A stretch of DNA of 64,000 nt from Streptomyces sp. NBC_00690 (GTDB lineage Bacteria; Actinomycetota; Actinomycetes; Streptomycetales; Streptomycetaceae): assembly GCF_036226685.1 (NCBI RefSeq), contig NZ_CP109009.1:496001-560000 (forward strand), in the 5' to 3' direction. The notes under the pieces were generated by a model. It worked only from the letters and a program-made list of their open reading frames with translations, did not search any database and was not told where the DNA came from. This document shows positions 1-9,159 of the stretch, in pieces (the first letter of the stretch is position 1; each line of letters opens with the position of its first letter). A program made the translations under genes and the position numbers.

Positions 1-421
1 CCCCGATGGCGATGAATCCCAGCCCGAAGAGGAGCAGGGTCATCGTCAGGCCGAAGGTGGTGGTCTTCCTGGCCCGCCGGAAGTCGCCCCTGCGCAGGCT
101 CTTCGTCCACAGCCAGGTCGCCGCGGCGAGGACCAGGGCTGCCAGCGTCTCCCAGACAATAATCGCAACATAGGCGATATCGCTGATGGTTCGGGATTCG
201 ATGGCGCGCCACATGACGTCTTCGTCCTTGAATGTGGTGTCCATCGCCAGGACATGGCGGACGAATTGTCTGTTGGTGTCGAAATCAGAGATGTTTCCCC
301 ATGCCACCAATGTCATATACACCGCAATCGTAGCGGTGAGGGCGGTAGCCGCTCCCGGCAATGTCCCCAATGAGAGAATCCGCCCGTACTTAACGCCCCC
401 TCGGCGCTCAACCGCTGCCAT
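1..421 (-). CDS. DUF2165-like small integral membrane protein (3' part missing)
   Basis: The minus-strand frame opens with ATG at 421 after a GGAAGAGC-like ribosome site and runs off the left edge without a stop, so only about 140 N-terminal residues are visible. The product begins MAAVERRGGVKYGRI. It has a hydrophobic segment at about residues 15-42, a polar stretch with FDTNRQFVRHVLAMDTTF and WRAIESRTIS, and two more hydrophobic segments. This layout and the FVRHV..MD motif match the DUF2165 family of predicted small membrane proteins. No function is established for that family. It is divergent from the SPFH gene, with about 225 bases between the two starts. Confidence 0.7.
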   Translation of the reverse strand, partial: MAAVERRGGVKYGRILSLGTLPGAATALTATIAVYMTLVAWGNISDFDTNRQFVRHVLAMDTTFKDEDVMWRAIESRTISDIAYVAIIVWETLAALVLAAATWLWTKSLRRGDFRRARKTTTFGLTMTLLLFGLGFIAIG

Positions 422-647
422 GCTCTTCCCCTACCCCACGCATTCGGCGACCTTTTCCCTTTCCATCGTGGCACGTTTCTCGATGAACTCCTCAGCATGG
501 CGAAATGACGCCAACCTAGCGACACTTTCCGGCCGTTGGGCAGGGCGGCGACCACGTGAACCGTGCAACCAGAGCCCCTCATCTCGTCTACTTGACGATA
601 AGCCTCCTCGCGGCTATCGTCAGAGAGACGAAAAAAGGGGGGTAGGC

Positions 648-1691
648 ATGGCTGACATCGTTCGGCGATTCGGTTGGCGTCATCTTCGCTCGACACCAAC
701 CGCGCACATTCGCCACCATCACAGGGGTCAACTCGTCCACGACGGGACGGGGTTGAGCTTCTGGTTTCGCGCTCTGACCGCCGCCCTGTGCGAAGTCCCG
801 GTCGACGATCGGGAAGAATCCATGGTCTTCCACGCACGCACCGCGGACTTCCAGGACGTGACCGTCCAGGCAACGGTCACGTACCGCATCGCCGATCCGG
901 CCGTTGCGGCCGAGCGGATCGACTTCTCGATCGATCCCGACACCGGAGCGTGGCGCGGCGCACCGCTCCCGCAGATCTCCACCCTGTTGACTGAGACCGC
1001 CCAGCAGCACGCACTGGATGTGCTCGCCCGTACGCCCTTGTCCGCCGCGCTGGTTGACGGGGTCTCAGCAGTGCGGGGACGCATCGCCGACGGGCTCGGG
1101 GACGAACCCCGGCTCTCGGCCACCGGTATCGCACTCGTCGCCGTCCGGGTGGTGGCGATCCGACCCGAACCGGAGGTGGAACGGGCCCTGCGCACCCCGG
1201 CGCGCGAACAGATCCAACAGGATGCGGATCGAGCCACCTACGAGCGGCGCGCCAATGCCGTCCAGCGCGAACGCGCGATTGCCGAGAACGAGTTGGCCAG
1301 CAAGATCGAATTGGCCCGGCAGGAGGAACTGTTGGTCGAGCAGCGCGGCACGAACGCCCGCCGCGAGGCCGAGGAGAAGGCAGCTGCCGACGGAGTGCGA
1401 ACCGAGGCGGAGGCCCTGCGCACCGTGCGGCTCGCGACGGCGCAGGCAGAGGCGACGCGCGCAGCAGGAGAAGCACGCGCCGACGCCCAGTCGGCCTGGC
1501 TGCGTGTCCACTCCGAGGTGGACGCGGCAACGCTGCACGCCCTCACCGGATCACGACTCGCCGAGAATCTGCCGCGCATCGACAGTCTCACCATTTCCCC
1601 CGACGTCCTCACCGGACTGCTCGCGAAGCTGGGCGCCGCCGGTAGCACCGGCCACGAAATCCCGGCTCCACCCACAGGAGACCGGAGGTGA
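648..1691 (+). CDS. SPFH (band 7) domain protein
   Basis: A 347-residue protein of the stomatin/prohibitin/flotillin superfamily, which organises membrane or cytoplasmic scaffolds. The ATG at 648 follows a G-rich ribosome site; an upstream in-frame extension has no family similarity and is ignored. Residues about 20-195 form the SPFH domain (GLSFWFRALTAALCEVPVDD, then ARTADFQDVTVQATVTYR). Residues about 200-300 are a charged, Ala/Glu-rich coiled coil. No N-terminal membrane segment is evident, so it may be cytosolic or attached peripherally. Its last codons overlap the next gene in a GTGA junction, so the two are translationally coupled. Confidence 0.85.
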   Translation: MADIVRRFGWRHLRSTPTAHIRHHHRGQLVHDGTGLSFWFRALTAALCEVPVDDREESMVFHARTADFQDVTVQATVTYRIADPAVAAERIDFSIDPDTGAWRGAPLPQISTLLTETAQQHALDVLARTPLSAALVDGVSAVRGRIADGLGDEPRLSATGIALVAVRVVAIRPEPEVERALRTPAREQIQQDADRATYERRANAVQRERAIAENELASKIELARQEELLVEQRGTNARREAEEKAAADGVRTEAEALRTVRLATAQAEATRAAGEARADAQSAWLRVHSEVDAATLHALTGSRLAENLPRIDSLTISPDVLTGLLAKLGAAGSTGHEIPAPPTGDRR

Positions 1692-2581
1692 GCCTGGCTC
1701 CTCGGGCAGTGGTGGTCCACCGGACGAGTGAGTACGAGGAGTTGCTCGCCCGCCACGGCACCCATGGCCAGGCCGAGTTCTTCCTCTCGTCGCGCGGACG
1801 TGGCATCGACGACGTGGTCGCGCGGCACCGGAGAAAACAGCTCTCGCTCAGCGAGGTAGAGGCCGCCATTCCGCCGAGTTGGCGCCAGGCCCGCCTGGAG
1901 CGAACCGACCTTGACCGGTTCCTCTTCGGACCCGAGGACGTGGTCGTGGTGGTGGGGGCGGACGGGCTGGTGGCCAACACGGCGAAGTACCTCTCGGAGC
2001 AGCCGGTGGTGGGCATCGACACCGAGCCCGGCCGAGGTCTCGGGACCTTGGTGCGGCACCGCCCGCGTGACACCGCCCGGCTGTTGTCGGCAGCCGCCGC
2101 GGGCGGCCCCGCGATCGATGAACTCACCATGGTGGAGGCCGCGGCCGACAACGGTGAGCGACTGTGCGCCCTGAACGAGATCTACTTCGGCAGTCCGGGC
2201 CATCAGAGCGCTCGCTACCGCCTCACGCCTTCCGCAGCCACCGATCCGGAGACGCAGGCGTCCTCGGGTGTGCTGGTGGGAACCGGCACGGGGTCGACGG
2301 GTTGGCTGCGCTCGCTCTGGCAGGAGAGGAGCAGCGCACTGCCGCTCCCCGCTCCGGCCGATCCCCGGCTGCTGTGGTTCGTGCGCGAGGCGTGGCCCTC
2401 GCCCGCCACCGGCACCCGGCTGATCGAGGGGACGCTGGCCGGCGCGGAGGAGCTCCGGCTCACCGTGGAGTCCGACCGTCTCGTCGCCTTCGGGGACGGC
2501 ATCGAGAGCGATGCGCTGGAACTGACGTGGGGCCAGACCGTGCGGGTGGGCATCGCGGCCAGACGGTTGCGGCTGGTGTGA
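1688..2581 (+). CDS. NAD-kinase-fold protein
   Basis: A 297-residue protein that starts with GTG overlapping the SPFH stop codon. It carries recognisable but altered landmarks of the NAD kinase/diacylglycerol kinase fold: VVVGADGLVANTAKYL in place of the GGDGT loop, NEIYFGSPGHQSARYRL for the NE/D region, and GVLVGTGTGSTGW for the TPTGSTAY region. The Asp of the phosphate loop is kept. It is therefore probably a nucleotide- or NAD-binding relative rather than the main NAD kinase of the cell. Coupling to the SPFH gene suggests they act together; the substrate is unknown. Confidence 0.75.
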   Translation: MSLAPRAVVVHRTSEYEELLARHGTHGQAEFFLSSRGRGIDDVVARHRRKQLSLSEVEAAIPPSWRQARLERTDLDRFLFGPEDVVVVVGADGLVANTAKYLSEQPVVGIDTEPGRGLGTLVRHRPRDTARLLSAAAAGGPAIDELTMVEAAADNGERLCALNEIYFGSPGHQSARYRLTPSAATDPETQASSGVLVGTGTGSTGWLRSLWQERSSALPLPAPADPRLLWFVREAWPSPATGTRLIEGTLAGAEELRLTVESDRLVAFGDGIESDALELTWGQTVRVGIAARRLRLV

Positions 2582-3298
2582 GGAAGGTGGCTCGGTCAGC
2601 GTGAAGCCGGGTGATGGAGCGCCCGAAAGTGGTGGACGCGCGCAGAACAGGTCAGAGCACCAATCGGGCATAGCGGGGCAAGGGGCCCAGTACGTCACGG
2701 GCTCACCGGCACCGGTGAGTGCCTTTCACGCGCGACCTTCATGGGAGCAGGACGTCATCCCGCCACCGGACACCGCGGAGCACCGCGCCTTGGTGCATAC
2801 AGCGACGCGACACTGACCATATGAAGCCGGGGCACCACCGGACGCGCGTTCTTCGAGGGACACCAAACACCGAGCCGTACCCGCTCGGCGATTGACGATC
2901 CACCGTCGATCAGCTTGTGAGCTGGCTGAACCACGAGGCTTTCCTGCTTTCCGAGCCAAAGAGCACTCCCCCATGAAATGCATGCCATGGGCAGAAGGCA
3001 ACCCAATTGCTCGTACACCAACAAAAGGGTGGAAGCGACTACGTCGCGTCAGGACCGACCCACCATTTCCGCACGCCGCCATTCGTGGGTCATGCATTGA
3101 TCCGGCCACTCCGGCCGAACGTCACTCATCACGTGATAGGTGCCCGAAAAGCGAACTTGCCCTACCGCACTTCGCGACCCGAGGATCACCAACACGTCGA
3201 TTGACAGGCTCATGACCACACCGGTCGGAGAGTCTGTCGATCGCACTGCCCAGGGCCCGTCCTCCCACCGGGCCCCTCGATCTCCATCGGAGGTTGCA
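2582..3298. other. Gene-poor stretch
   Basis: About 717 bases lie between the NAD-kinase-like gene and the secreted protease gene. Several open frames exist on both strands but none has a good ribosome site, typical Streptomyces codon use or recognisable motifs. The AGG-rich ribosome site and promoter of the protease presumably lie at its right end. Nothing else can be supported. Confidence 0.5.
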
Positions 3299-4216
3299 GT
3301 GAAACTGAAGCGACTCTTACCCCTCGGCTCCTTCACCGGACGCGCCCGTATGGTCGCGGTCACCGCCAGCCTGGTCACGGTCACCGCCTTGGCCGCGCCC
3401 CACGCGGTCGCCGAACCGAGCGGCACGGCGCGGGCCACATCGGCGCAGCTCGCCCAGGCCAGTGAAGCGGTCCTCGAAGCCGATGTCGCGGGCACGGCCT
3501 GGTACACGGACCAAAAGAGCGGCAAGATCGTCGTTACCGCCGACCAACGGGTCACGACCGGACAGCTGGCCCAGCTCAAGGAGACCGCAGGCGCACGGGC
3601 CGGCACCCTGGAGATCAAACGGACCGCCGGCACCTTCAACAGACTGATAGCCGGCGGCGAGGCCATCTACTCGACCGGGGCCCGGTGCTCCCTCGGCTTC
3701 AACGCGGTCCGCGCCGGGATCTACTACGCACTCACCGCGGGACACTGCACCAACGGCCGAAGCACCTGGTACACCAACCCGGCCAACACCGTGCTGCTCG
3801 GCACCACCGTGGCCTCCAGCTTCCCCGTCGACGACTACGGCATCATCCGGCATGCGAACCGCGCCGCCGCCGACGGCCGCGTCTACCTGTACAACGGCAC
3901 GTACCGGGACATCGTCAACGCGGGCACCCCCGCCGTCGGTCAGTTCGTCGAGCGCACCGGCTCCACCACGGGCTACCACAGCGGCCGGGTGACCGGTCTC
4001 AACGCCACGGTGAATTACGGCGGCGGACAGCTCGTCTACGGCCTGATCCAGACCAATGTCTGCGCCCAGCCCGGCGACAGCGGCGGCCCGCTGTTCTCCG
4101 GTTCCACGGCACACGGACTGCTCTCCGGCGGCAGCGGCAACTGTTCGGTGGGCGGGACGACCTTCTACCAGCCCGTCACCGAGCCCTTGGGCCTGTACGG
4201 CCTGAGCGTGTTCTGA
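3299..4216 (+). CDS. Secreted S1 serine protease, streptogrisin/alpha-lytic type
   Basis: A 305-residue preproprotease. The GTG start at 3299 lies five bases after GGAGG. A signal peptide covers about residues 1-38 (basic start, long hydrophobic core, ending PHAVAEP). A pro-region follows to about residue 116. The mature chymotrypsin-like domain begins near IAGGEAIYS. The catalytic triad is visible as His149 (LTAGHC), Asp178 or 179 (PVDDYGI) and Ser261 (GDSGGP), with paired cysteines at 130/150. It should be exported and self-processed to degrade extracellular protein. Codon 7 is TTA, so translation should need the bldA leucyl-tRNA, which fits expression late in growth. A strong hairpin follows the stop. 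Confidence 0.93.
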   Translation: MKLKRLLPLGSFTGRARMVAVTASLVTVTALAAPHAVAEPSGTARATSAQLAQASEAVLEADVAGTAWYTDQKSGKIVVTADQRVTTGQLAQLKETAGARAGTLEIKRTAGTFNRLIAGGEAIYSTGARCSLGFNAVRAGIYYALTAGHCTNGRSTWYTNPANTVLLGTTVASSFPVDDYGIIRHANRAAADGRVYLYNGTYRDIVNAGTPAVGQFVERTGSTTGYHSGRVTGLNATVNYGGGQLVYGLIQTNVCAQPGDSGGPLFSGSTAHGLLSGGSGNCSVGGTTFYQPVTEPLGLYGLSVF

Positions 4217-4231
4217 CACAGCGAGCACCAT

Positions 4232-4263
4232 CGGTGGCCCCCTTCGACGGATGGGGGCCACCG
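4232..4263 (+). terminator. Hairpin terminator after the S1 protease gene
   Basis: An 11-bp perfect stem (CGGTGGCCCCC pairing with GGGGGCCACCG) with a 10-base loop begins 15 bases after the protease stop. There is no T tract, as is common for Streptomyces terminators. Confidence 0.75.
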
Positions 4264-4377
4264 GCCGTTCGCCCTCATGGAGCGAGGCGCAATGGTGGCA
4301 AGGGCATCGCTGTCGTCCCCACCGGGGCGTCGCCTATGGTGAAGGTCAACAAGGGATCGCGACGGGAGGGGATGGCG

Positions 4378-4800
4378 ATGCACGCACGCACCCGACTCCT
4401 CGTCGCGGCAGCGCTGACATCGGTCCTGCTCGCCGTCTGGGGGACCTTCTCGGTCCTGGTCGGCGTCCCGCACACGACGGGCGTCACCACCACTCACACG
4501 GCGCCCGTCGGCCCCATGATGCCCGTCCGCGCCGAAACCTCCCGGACCGGTTCACCCCATCAGGAGACCGATTCCGAGGTGCGCCGTCTGGTGCGCACCG
4601 GCGTCGAGGAGGCCGTGGCGGTCGACACCGGCGCCCGACTGCTCCTCGCGCCCCCCGCCCCGGCCGGACCGGTCGCATTCGACTTCCCGCGCCCGTCGGT
4701 CGGTGACGCCTCCGTCGGACCGCGCCAGGAGCGCGCACCGCCCGGTTCCCCGTACAGCCCGCGACACACCCGCGCACCGCCCTCCACACCGAGCAGCTGA
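4378..4800 (+). CDS. Small secreted or membrane-anchored protein of unknown function
   Basis: A 140-residue product. The ATG at 4378 is preferred because GGGAGG lies eight bases upstream; another ATG two codons earlier is too close to that site. Residues 1-30 (MHARTRLLVAAALTSVLLAVWG) form a signal peptide or membrane anchor. The rest is Pro/Ala/Arg-rich and low in structure, with no domain I recognise. It lies between the protease gene and secDF in the same direction, with 123 bases before secDF. It could be exported through Sec, but no function can be assigned. Confidence 0.6.
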   Translation: MHARTRLLVAAALTSVLLAVWGTFSVLVGVPHTTGVTTTHTAPVGPMMPVRAETSRTGSPHQETDSEVRRLVRTGVEEAVAVDTGARLLLAPPAPAGPVAFDFPRPSVGDASVGPRQERAPPGSPYSPRHTRAPPSTPSS

Positions 4801-4923
4801 CGTCCTTCAGCACCTGCCCACCCCGCCGCACGACCGTGCCGGGGTGCCCGAGCAGGTGCTCCTTGACCTTTCCGCTGTCCGCAGGCGCCCGTCGGCGCTC
4901 TGCGCGCTGCCCGTGGAGTCCTC

Positions 4924-7218
4924 ATGTCTCGTCGCGCCACGTTCTGGCGCGCCCTTCTGGCGCTCGTCCTCATCGCCCTGTCGGTCGGTGTGGCTCTGAC
5001 CAACCCGCCCCGCCTCGGACTCGATCTACGAGGTGGCACCCGCATCGTCCTGGAGACCCGGGATTCCCCCACCGTGAAGGCCGACGCCGCAGCGACCGAC
5101 CGGGCACTGGAAGTGCTTCGGCAACGCGTCGACGCCCTGGGAGTGTCGGAACCGTCGCTGGCCCGCTCCGGTGAACAGCGCATCGTCGTCGAACTGCCCG
5201 GAGTACGCGACCCCCGTGAAGCAGCCGAGGTCATCGGCCGTACCGCGCAGCTCACCTTCCACCCCGTACAGGAGATGACTGCGGGACCCAAGAGCGGTCC
5301 CGCAGCGGACGGATCACGCGTCCTGCCCGATCCGGACGCATCCGGCAGCTTTCTGCGGCTGGCACCGCCCGGGCTGACCGGCGAGGGGGTCAAGGACGCT
5401 TCCGCCGTCCTGGACGCCCAGTCCGGTCGTGGCTGGACGGTCGACCTCTCCTTCCGTGGTGGCGGCAAGGACTGGGCACGGATCACCGGAGAGGCCGCTT
5501 GCGCAGCACCTGGTGATCCGGCGCGGCGGGTCGCGATCGTCCTGGACGACGCGATCGTGTCGGCTCCCGGCATGGAACAGTCAGTGCAGTGCGGAGCGGG
5601 CATCAGCGGCGGGAACGCCCAGATCACCGGTGGCTTCAGCGCCGAGGAGGCGCGTGATCTGGCGGCCCTGGTCAAGGGAGGCGCCCTGCCCGTTCCGGTG
5701 ACGACGATCGAACAGAGCGTGGTCGGACCGACACTCGGCAAGGAAGCCATCCAGGCGAGCGCACTCGCGGCCGTGATCGGTCTGATCTGTACCGGCGTGT
5801 TCATCATCGCCGTGTACCGGCTGGTCGGACTGCTCGCCACCATCGCACTCACCCTGTACGGGCTGATGTCGTACGCCGCGGTCGTCGCGCTCGGCGCCAC
5901 GCTGACCCTGCCGGGACTCGCCGGATTCGTCCTGGCGATCGGTATCGCCGTCGATGCGAATGTGCTGGTCTTCGAACGCGCACGGGAGGAGTATCTGCGC
6001 TCCCCGGACCGAGCGATGGATCTACGGCGTCCGTTGCGCGTCGGATTCGACAAGGCGTGGAGCGCCGTCGCCGACTCCCATGTGACGACCCTGCTCGCCG
6101 CCGGCCTGCTGTTCGTCTTCGCCATCGGACCGGTCAAGGGATTCGGGGTGACGCTCGCGATCGGTGTCGTGGTGTCCCTGGTGTCGGCGATGCTCATCAC
6201 CCGGCTGCTCGCCGAGTGGGCACTGCGTCGGGGCTGGGTGCGCAAGAGGCCCGCGATCACCGGTCTGACGCTGACGGGACGGGTAAGGGCAGCTCTGGCG
6301 AAGCGCCCGCCGCGACTGATGCGGAACAGGCGCCGTTGGCTCGGCGGTTGCGCAGCGCTGTTGCTGTTCGCTCTGGGCGGCATCGGCGTCCGCGGCCTGG
6401 AGTTCGGCGTCGAGTTCACGGGCGGGCGGCAGATCCAGTACGCGGCGGAGCGCCCGGTGGACGCGGACATCGCCCGGCAGGCCGTGGCGGACGCGGGTTT
6501 CCCGCGGGCCGTGGTGCAGGCGACGGGCGAGCAGTCCATCACCGTACGTACCGGAGAGCTCGACAACGAGGAGCAGGAGAAGGTCCGCGGCGCATTGGAG
6601 AAGGCCGTCGGCGAGGTCGCGGTCGAACGGGACGACACGATCGGGCCGAGCCTCGGCAGCGAGTTGCGCCAACACGCGCTGATCGCGTTGTCGGTGGCCG
6701 TGGCAGCGCAACTGGTCTATCTGACCGTACGGTTCCGCTGGACCTTCGCAACGGCGGCGGTAGCGGCAATGGTCCAGGACGTCCTGCTGGTGGTGGGGTT
6801 GTTCGCCTGGTTGGGCAAGCCGGTGGACAGCGTGTTCCTGGCGGCCCTGCTCACCGTGGTCGGATATTCGGTCAACGATACGGTCGTGGTCCTCGACCGA
6901 CTCCGAGAACTGCGCCGCGCGGCACCGCGCGGCGCATGGCCGGAGCTTGCGGACAAGGCCGTCGCACAGACGCTTCCCCGTACCGTGAACACGGGAATGG
7001 GTGCGCTGTTCGTCCTAATTGCGCTCGCCGTACTGGGTGGGGACTCCTTGACCGACTTCTCCATCGCCCTGCTCGTGGGAGTCGTGGCGGGCATGGCGTC
7101 GACCGTCTTCACCGCGATGCCGATCGCCGTTGGCCTCCAGCATCGCTATCCCGATCGACCGCGTTCCCGGCCGACGGGGACGAAGCGAAAGGACCGCGGA
7201 ACGGGAGCGGTGGTGTGA
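4924..7218 (+). CDS. secDF: SecD-SecF fusion protein translocase subunit
   Basis: A 764-residue fusion of the two RND-type accessory subunits of the Sec translocase, which use the proton gradient to pull exported proteins off the channel. The SecD half (about 1-440) has an N-terminal membrane helix, the LGLDLRGGTRIVLE motif, a large periplasmic-type P1 domain and GIAVDANVLVFERAREE. The SecF half (about 470-745) has GLEFGVEFTGGRQIQ and GYSVNDTVVVLDRLRE. Both conserved Asp residues in the membrane (SecD DAN, SecF ND) are kept. Streptomyces usually also encode separate secD and secF, so this is likely a second copy. It follows two genes for exported proteins. Confidence 0.93.
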   Translation: MSRRATFWRALLALVLIALSVGVALTNPPRLGLDLRGGTRIVLETRDSPTVKADAAATDRALEVLRQRVDALGVSEPSLARSGEQRIVVELPGVRDPREAAEVIGRTAQLTFHPVQEMTAGPKSGPAADGSRVLPDPDASGSFLRLAPPGLTGEGVKDASAVLDAQSGRGWTVDLSFRGGGKDWARITGEAACAAPGDPARRVAIVLDDAIVSAPGMEQSVQCGAGISGGNAQITGGFSAEEARDLAALVKGGALPVPVTTIEQSVVGPTLGKEAIQASALAAVIGLICTGVFIIAVYRLVGLLATIALTLYGLMSYAAVVALGATLTLPGLAGFVLAIGIAVDANVLVFERAREEYLRSPDRAMDLRRPLRVGFDKAWSAVADSHVTTLLAAGLLFVFAIGPVKGFGVTLAIGVVVSLVSAMLITRLLAEWALRRGWVRKRPAITGLTLTGRVRAALAKRPPRLMRNRRRWLGGCAALLLFALGGIGVRGLEFGVEFTGGRQIQYAAERPVDADIARQAVADAGFPRAVVQATGEQSITVRTGELDNEEQEKVRGALEKAVGEVAVERDDTIGPSLGSELRQHALIALSVAVAAQLVYLTVRFRWTFATAAVAAMVQDVLLVVGLFAWLGKPVDSVFLAALLTVVGYSVNDTVVVLDRLRELRRAAPRGAWPELADKAVAQTLPRTVNTGMGALFVLIALAVLGGDSLTDFSIALLVGVVAGMASTVFTAMPIAVGLQHRYPDRPRSRPTGTKRKDRGTGAVV

Positions 7219-7243
7219 ACGACTGACGTGGGCCGGCCGATGT

Positions 7244-7269
7244 GCGGGGCGGGCAGCTGCTCGCCCCGC
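7244..7269. terminator. Hairpin between convergent secDF and GNAT genes
   Basis: An 8-bp GC stem (GCGGGGCG/CGCCCCGC) encloses GGCAGCTGCT. It sits between the two convergent stop codons and could end transcription from both sides. Confidence 0.6.
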
Positions 7270-7281
7270 GCTCCACGGCGG

Positions 7282-7812
7282 CTAGCTGGACGTGGTGGAG
7301 TAGGCCTCGTCGAAGCGGTCGAGATGGAACATCAACTCGGGCCGGTCCCAGTTCACCACGGACGGCTGCGCGGCGACGGTGCCCGTGCGTTGGGCGCCGA
7401 CGCTGCGGTAGAAGCCTTCGGCCGGGGGGTGGGAGACGACACGAACGGCAGCGAGGCCGGCGCTTCGCGCCTCGGTGATCATGTGGGTGATCAGCTGGCG
7501 TCCGACACCGAGCCCCTGGGCCCGGTCCGCCACGAACATCAGATCGAGCTCCGGCGGGTCGAGGAGGAGCGCATAGAACCCGAGCACTGCGTCGTCCTCG
7601 CCGATCGCGATGTGCACCGAGTGCGCTTCGATGTAGTCGGGCCCCACCCGGTACCCGGCGACCATCGACGCATAGCCGCCCTCGTAGGCGCGTGAGCGGC
7701 GCACCATCGCGGTGAGGCGTTTGGCGTCCCGGGCGGTCGCCCGTGCGATCCGCACGGTCGGGCCCCGTTCCCGTCGCCCTCGCCGATCCCGGGTCGTCAT
7801 ACGTGAACTCAT
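7282..7812 (-). CDS. GNAT-family N-acetyltransferase
   Basis: A 176-residue acetyl-CoA-dependent acyltransferase. Residues about 20-165 give the GNAT fold: VRIARATARDAKRLTAMV at the start, LDLMFVADRAQGLGVGRQLITHMI as motif A with the Q/R-x-x-G-x-G/A-like acetyl-CoA loop, and GFYRSVGAQRTG as motif B. The substrate cannot be predicted. A TAATAC hexamer lies about seven bases before the ATG at 7812 and there is no ribosome site, so the message may be leaderless. An alternative start is ATG at 7800. It lies 23 bases after the VOC-protein gene in the same direction. Confidence 0.85.
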   Translation of the reverse strand: MSSRMTTRDRRGRRERGPTVRIARATARDAKRLTAMVRRSRAYEGGYASMVAGYRVGPDYIEAHSVHIAIGEDDAVLGFYALLLDPPELDLMFVADRAQGLGVGRQLITHMITEARSAGLAAVRVVSHPPAEGFYRSVGAQRTGTVAAQPSVVNWDRPELMFHLDRFDEAYSTTSS

Positions 7813-7835
7813 GAAGTGAGTATTACATTCACCGT

Positions 7836-8216
7836 TCAGGTGTGAAGAAAGAGGCAGAAGGGATGGCCAGCGGGGTCGAAGAGGACCCGGACATCGTCCT
7901 GTGGCTGGCCGGCAGCCTCCCTTGCCCCCAGGGCGACCGCACGCCGGGTTGCCACCTCCAGATCATCGACATGGATGTCCAGGTGCAGCATCTTCTGCTG
8001 CTCACCTACTTCCTCGGGCCATCGGGGCGGGACATAGCCCGCCTCGCCCTGGAGGGAGAGCGCAGGGCCCCCGTCCGGGGAGCGCAACTGGACCCAGTCG
8101 GGTTCGCTGGCGGTGACCTCCCACCCCAGCAATCGCCCGTAGAAGGCGGCGAGGGCATGTGCATCGCGGCAGTCGATGACCACGCTGGCCAGGGTGAACC
8201 GAGGAGCATCCGTCAC
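7836..8216 (-). CDS. VOC-superfamily (glyoxalase/bleomycin-resistance-like) protein
   Basis: A 126-residue single-domain vicinal-oxygen-chelate protein, the usual size for this family. It reads TDAPRFTLASVVIDCRDAHALAAFYGRLLGWEV, then LHLDIHVDDLEVATRRAVALGA and VLFDPAGHPFCLF, the paired beta-alpha-beta-beta-beta halves. Such proteins are metal-dependent lyases, dioxygenases or drug-binding proteins; the substrate is unknown. I prefer the GTG at 8216 because the family starts here; an ATG at 8261 would add 15 residues with no similarity. Confidence 0.85.
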   Translation of the reverse strand: MTDAPRFTLASVVIDCRDAHALAAFYGRLLGWEVTASEPDWVQLRSPDGGPALSLQGEAGYVPPRWPEEVGEQQKMLHLDIHVDDLEVATRRAVALGAREAAGQPQDDVRVLFDPAGHPFCLFLHT

Positions 8217-8339
8217 TCCTCCACCCTTCCCCGCCAACGACCCCCGTGCACTCCCGCCCATAACACCTGGCGGATGAGTGCCAGCTCGGGAAGAGATCGG
8301 CCGCTCCGACCAGGACAGACATCCGCAGGTGTTGGGCGG

Positions 8340-9065
8340 TCAGGCAGCGCGCCAGTATCCCAGGGTGTGGATGCGGTCCTTCGGCAGTGCGAGTTCCTTG
8401 CGGAGGTACGACGAGAGCGACCGCGTGGTGGCGGTGTCACAGGCGACCCAGACATACGCGCCAGAGGGGTCGTCGATCAGTTCGGGCAGCGACTCCTTGA
8501 CCTGTGCCACCAGATGGGCACCGCGCTCCTTGCGTGGAACCCGGCGCAGTTCATGCCGGTCGGCGTGCAACCTCAGTGGCAGTTCTTCCTCGACCACGTC
8601 GCCGGTCTCGAACCAGATCGTCGCGGGAGTGTCCGGTAGCGCATCGAGGAGGGAGTTGATCGCGGGGAGGGACGCCGGGTCGCCGATGACGAAGAGGCGC
8701 TTCGGGAGCGGCGCGGGGGCGGTGAATCCGGTGCCTTGGAGGGTGGCGTCGACGCGGTCGCCCACCTTCGCCGAGCGCGCCCAGTCGCTGGCCCGCCCGT
8801 CGTGCAGGGCGAACTCGATGCTGAAGGTGCCTGCTTCGGAATCGGGATCCACGAGGGTGTAGGCCCGCTGATGGGGCTTGTCGCCGTTGTCGAACCAGAC
8901 CCGAACCCACATGGTCGGGTGGACACCGGTCTGCGCCAGCATGCCGCCATCGGTGAAGTGCACGCGCCGAAAGCGTTCGGTGACCTGCTCGACCCCGCTC
9001 ACGGTGAACGCGAAGTCCTTGCCGCGCATCAGCTTGAGGACCACACCCTCCCAGCCGTGCCCCAT
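8340..9065 (-). CDS. Siderophore-interacting protein (FAD/NAD(P)H ferric reductase)
   Basis: A 241-residue member of the SIP family (ViuB/YqjH type), which reduces ferric siderophores in the cytoplasm to release iron. Residues about 10-120 form the FAD-binding barrel (VTERFRRVHF, then QRAYTLVDPDSEAGTFSIEFALH, where R-x-Y-T binds FAD). Residues about 125-240 form the NAD(P)H domain (LFVIGDPASLPAINSLLDALP, VWVACDTATTRSLSSYLRKEL, LGYWRAA at the C terminus). An iron-repressor box lies about 55-73 bases upstream of the start, so expression should rise in iron starvation. Confidence 0.93.
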   Translation of the reverse strand: MGHGWEGVVLKLMRGKDFAFTVSGVEQVTERFRRVHFTDGGMLAQTGVHPTMWVRVWFDNGDKPHQRAYTLVDPDSEAGTFSIEFALHDGRASDWARSAKVGDRVDATLQGTGFTAPAPLPKRLFVIGDPASLPAINSLLDALPDTPATIWFETGDVVEEELPLRLHADRHELRRVPRKERGAHLVAQVKESLPELIDDPSGAYVWVACDTATTRSLSSYLRKELALPKDRIHTLGYWRAA

Positions 9066-9119
9066 GCTCGCCCGCCTCCCCTAACCAGCCCGAATGTGTC
9101 TCGGGACAGTAGCACCAAT

Positions 9120-9138
9120 TTAGGGCAGCCTAACCTCA
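9120..9138 (-). promoter_or_regulatory. Iron box (IdeR/DmdR1-type operator)
   Basis: Read on the minus strand the site is TGAGGTTAGGCTGCCCTAA. It matches the actinobacterial consensus TTAGGTTAGSCTnnCCTAA at nearly every position. It lies upstream of the siderophore-interacting protein gene and should be bound by Fe(II)-loaded DmdR1/IdeR. Confidence 0.88.
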
Positions 9139-9159
9139 CTAGAACGGAAGATCGTGGGC

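Noticed and set aside
46..255. Short minus-strand frame inside the first gene
   Set aside because: It is an out-of-frame shadow of the DUF2165-like gene, which reads through the window edge in another frame.
2726..3109. Minus-strand 127-codon frame in the gene-poor stretch before the protease
   Set aside because: No ribosome site, mixed codon use and no motif; several other frames overlap it equally well.
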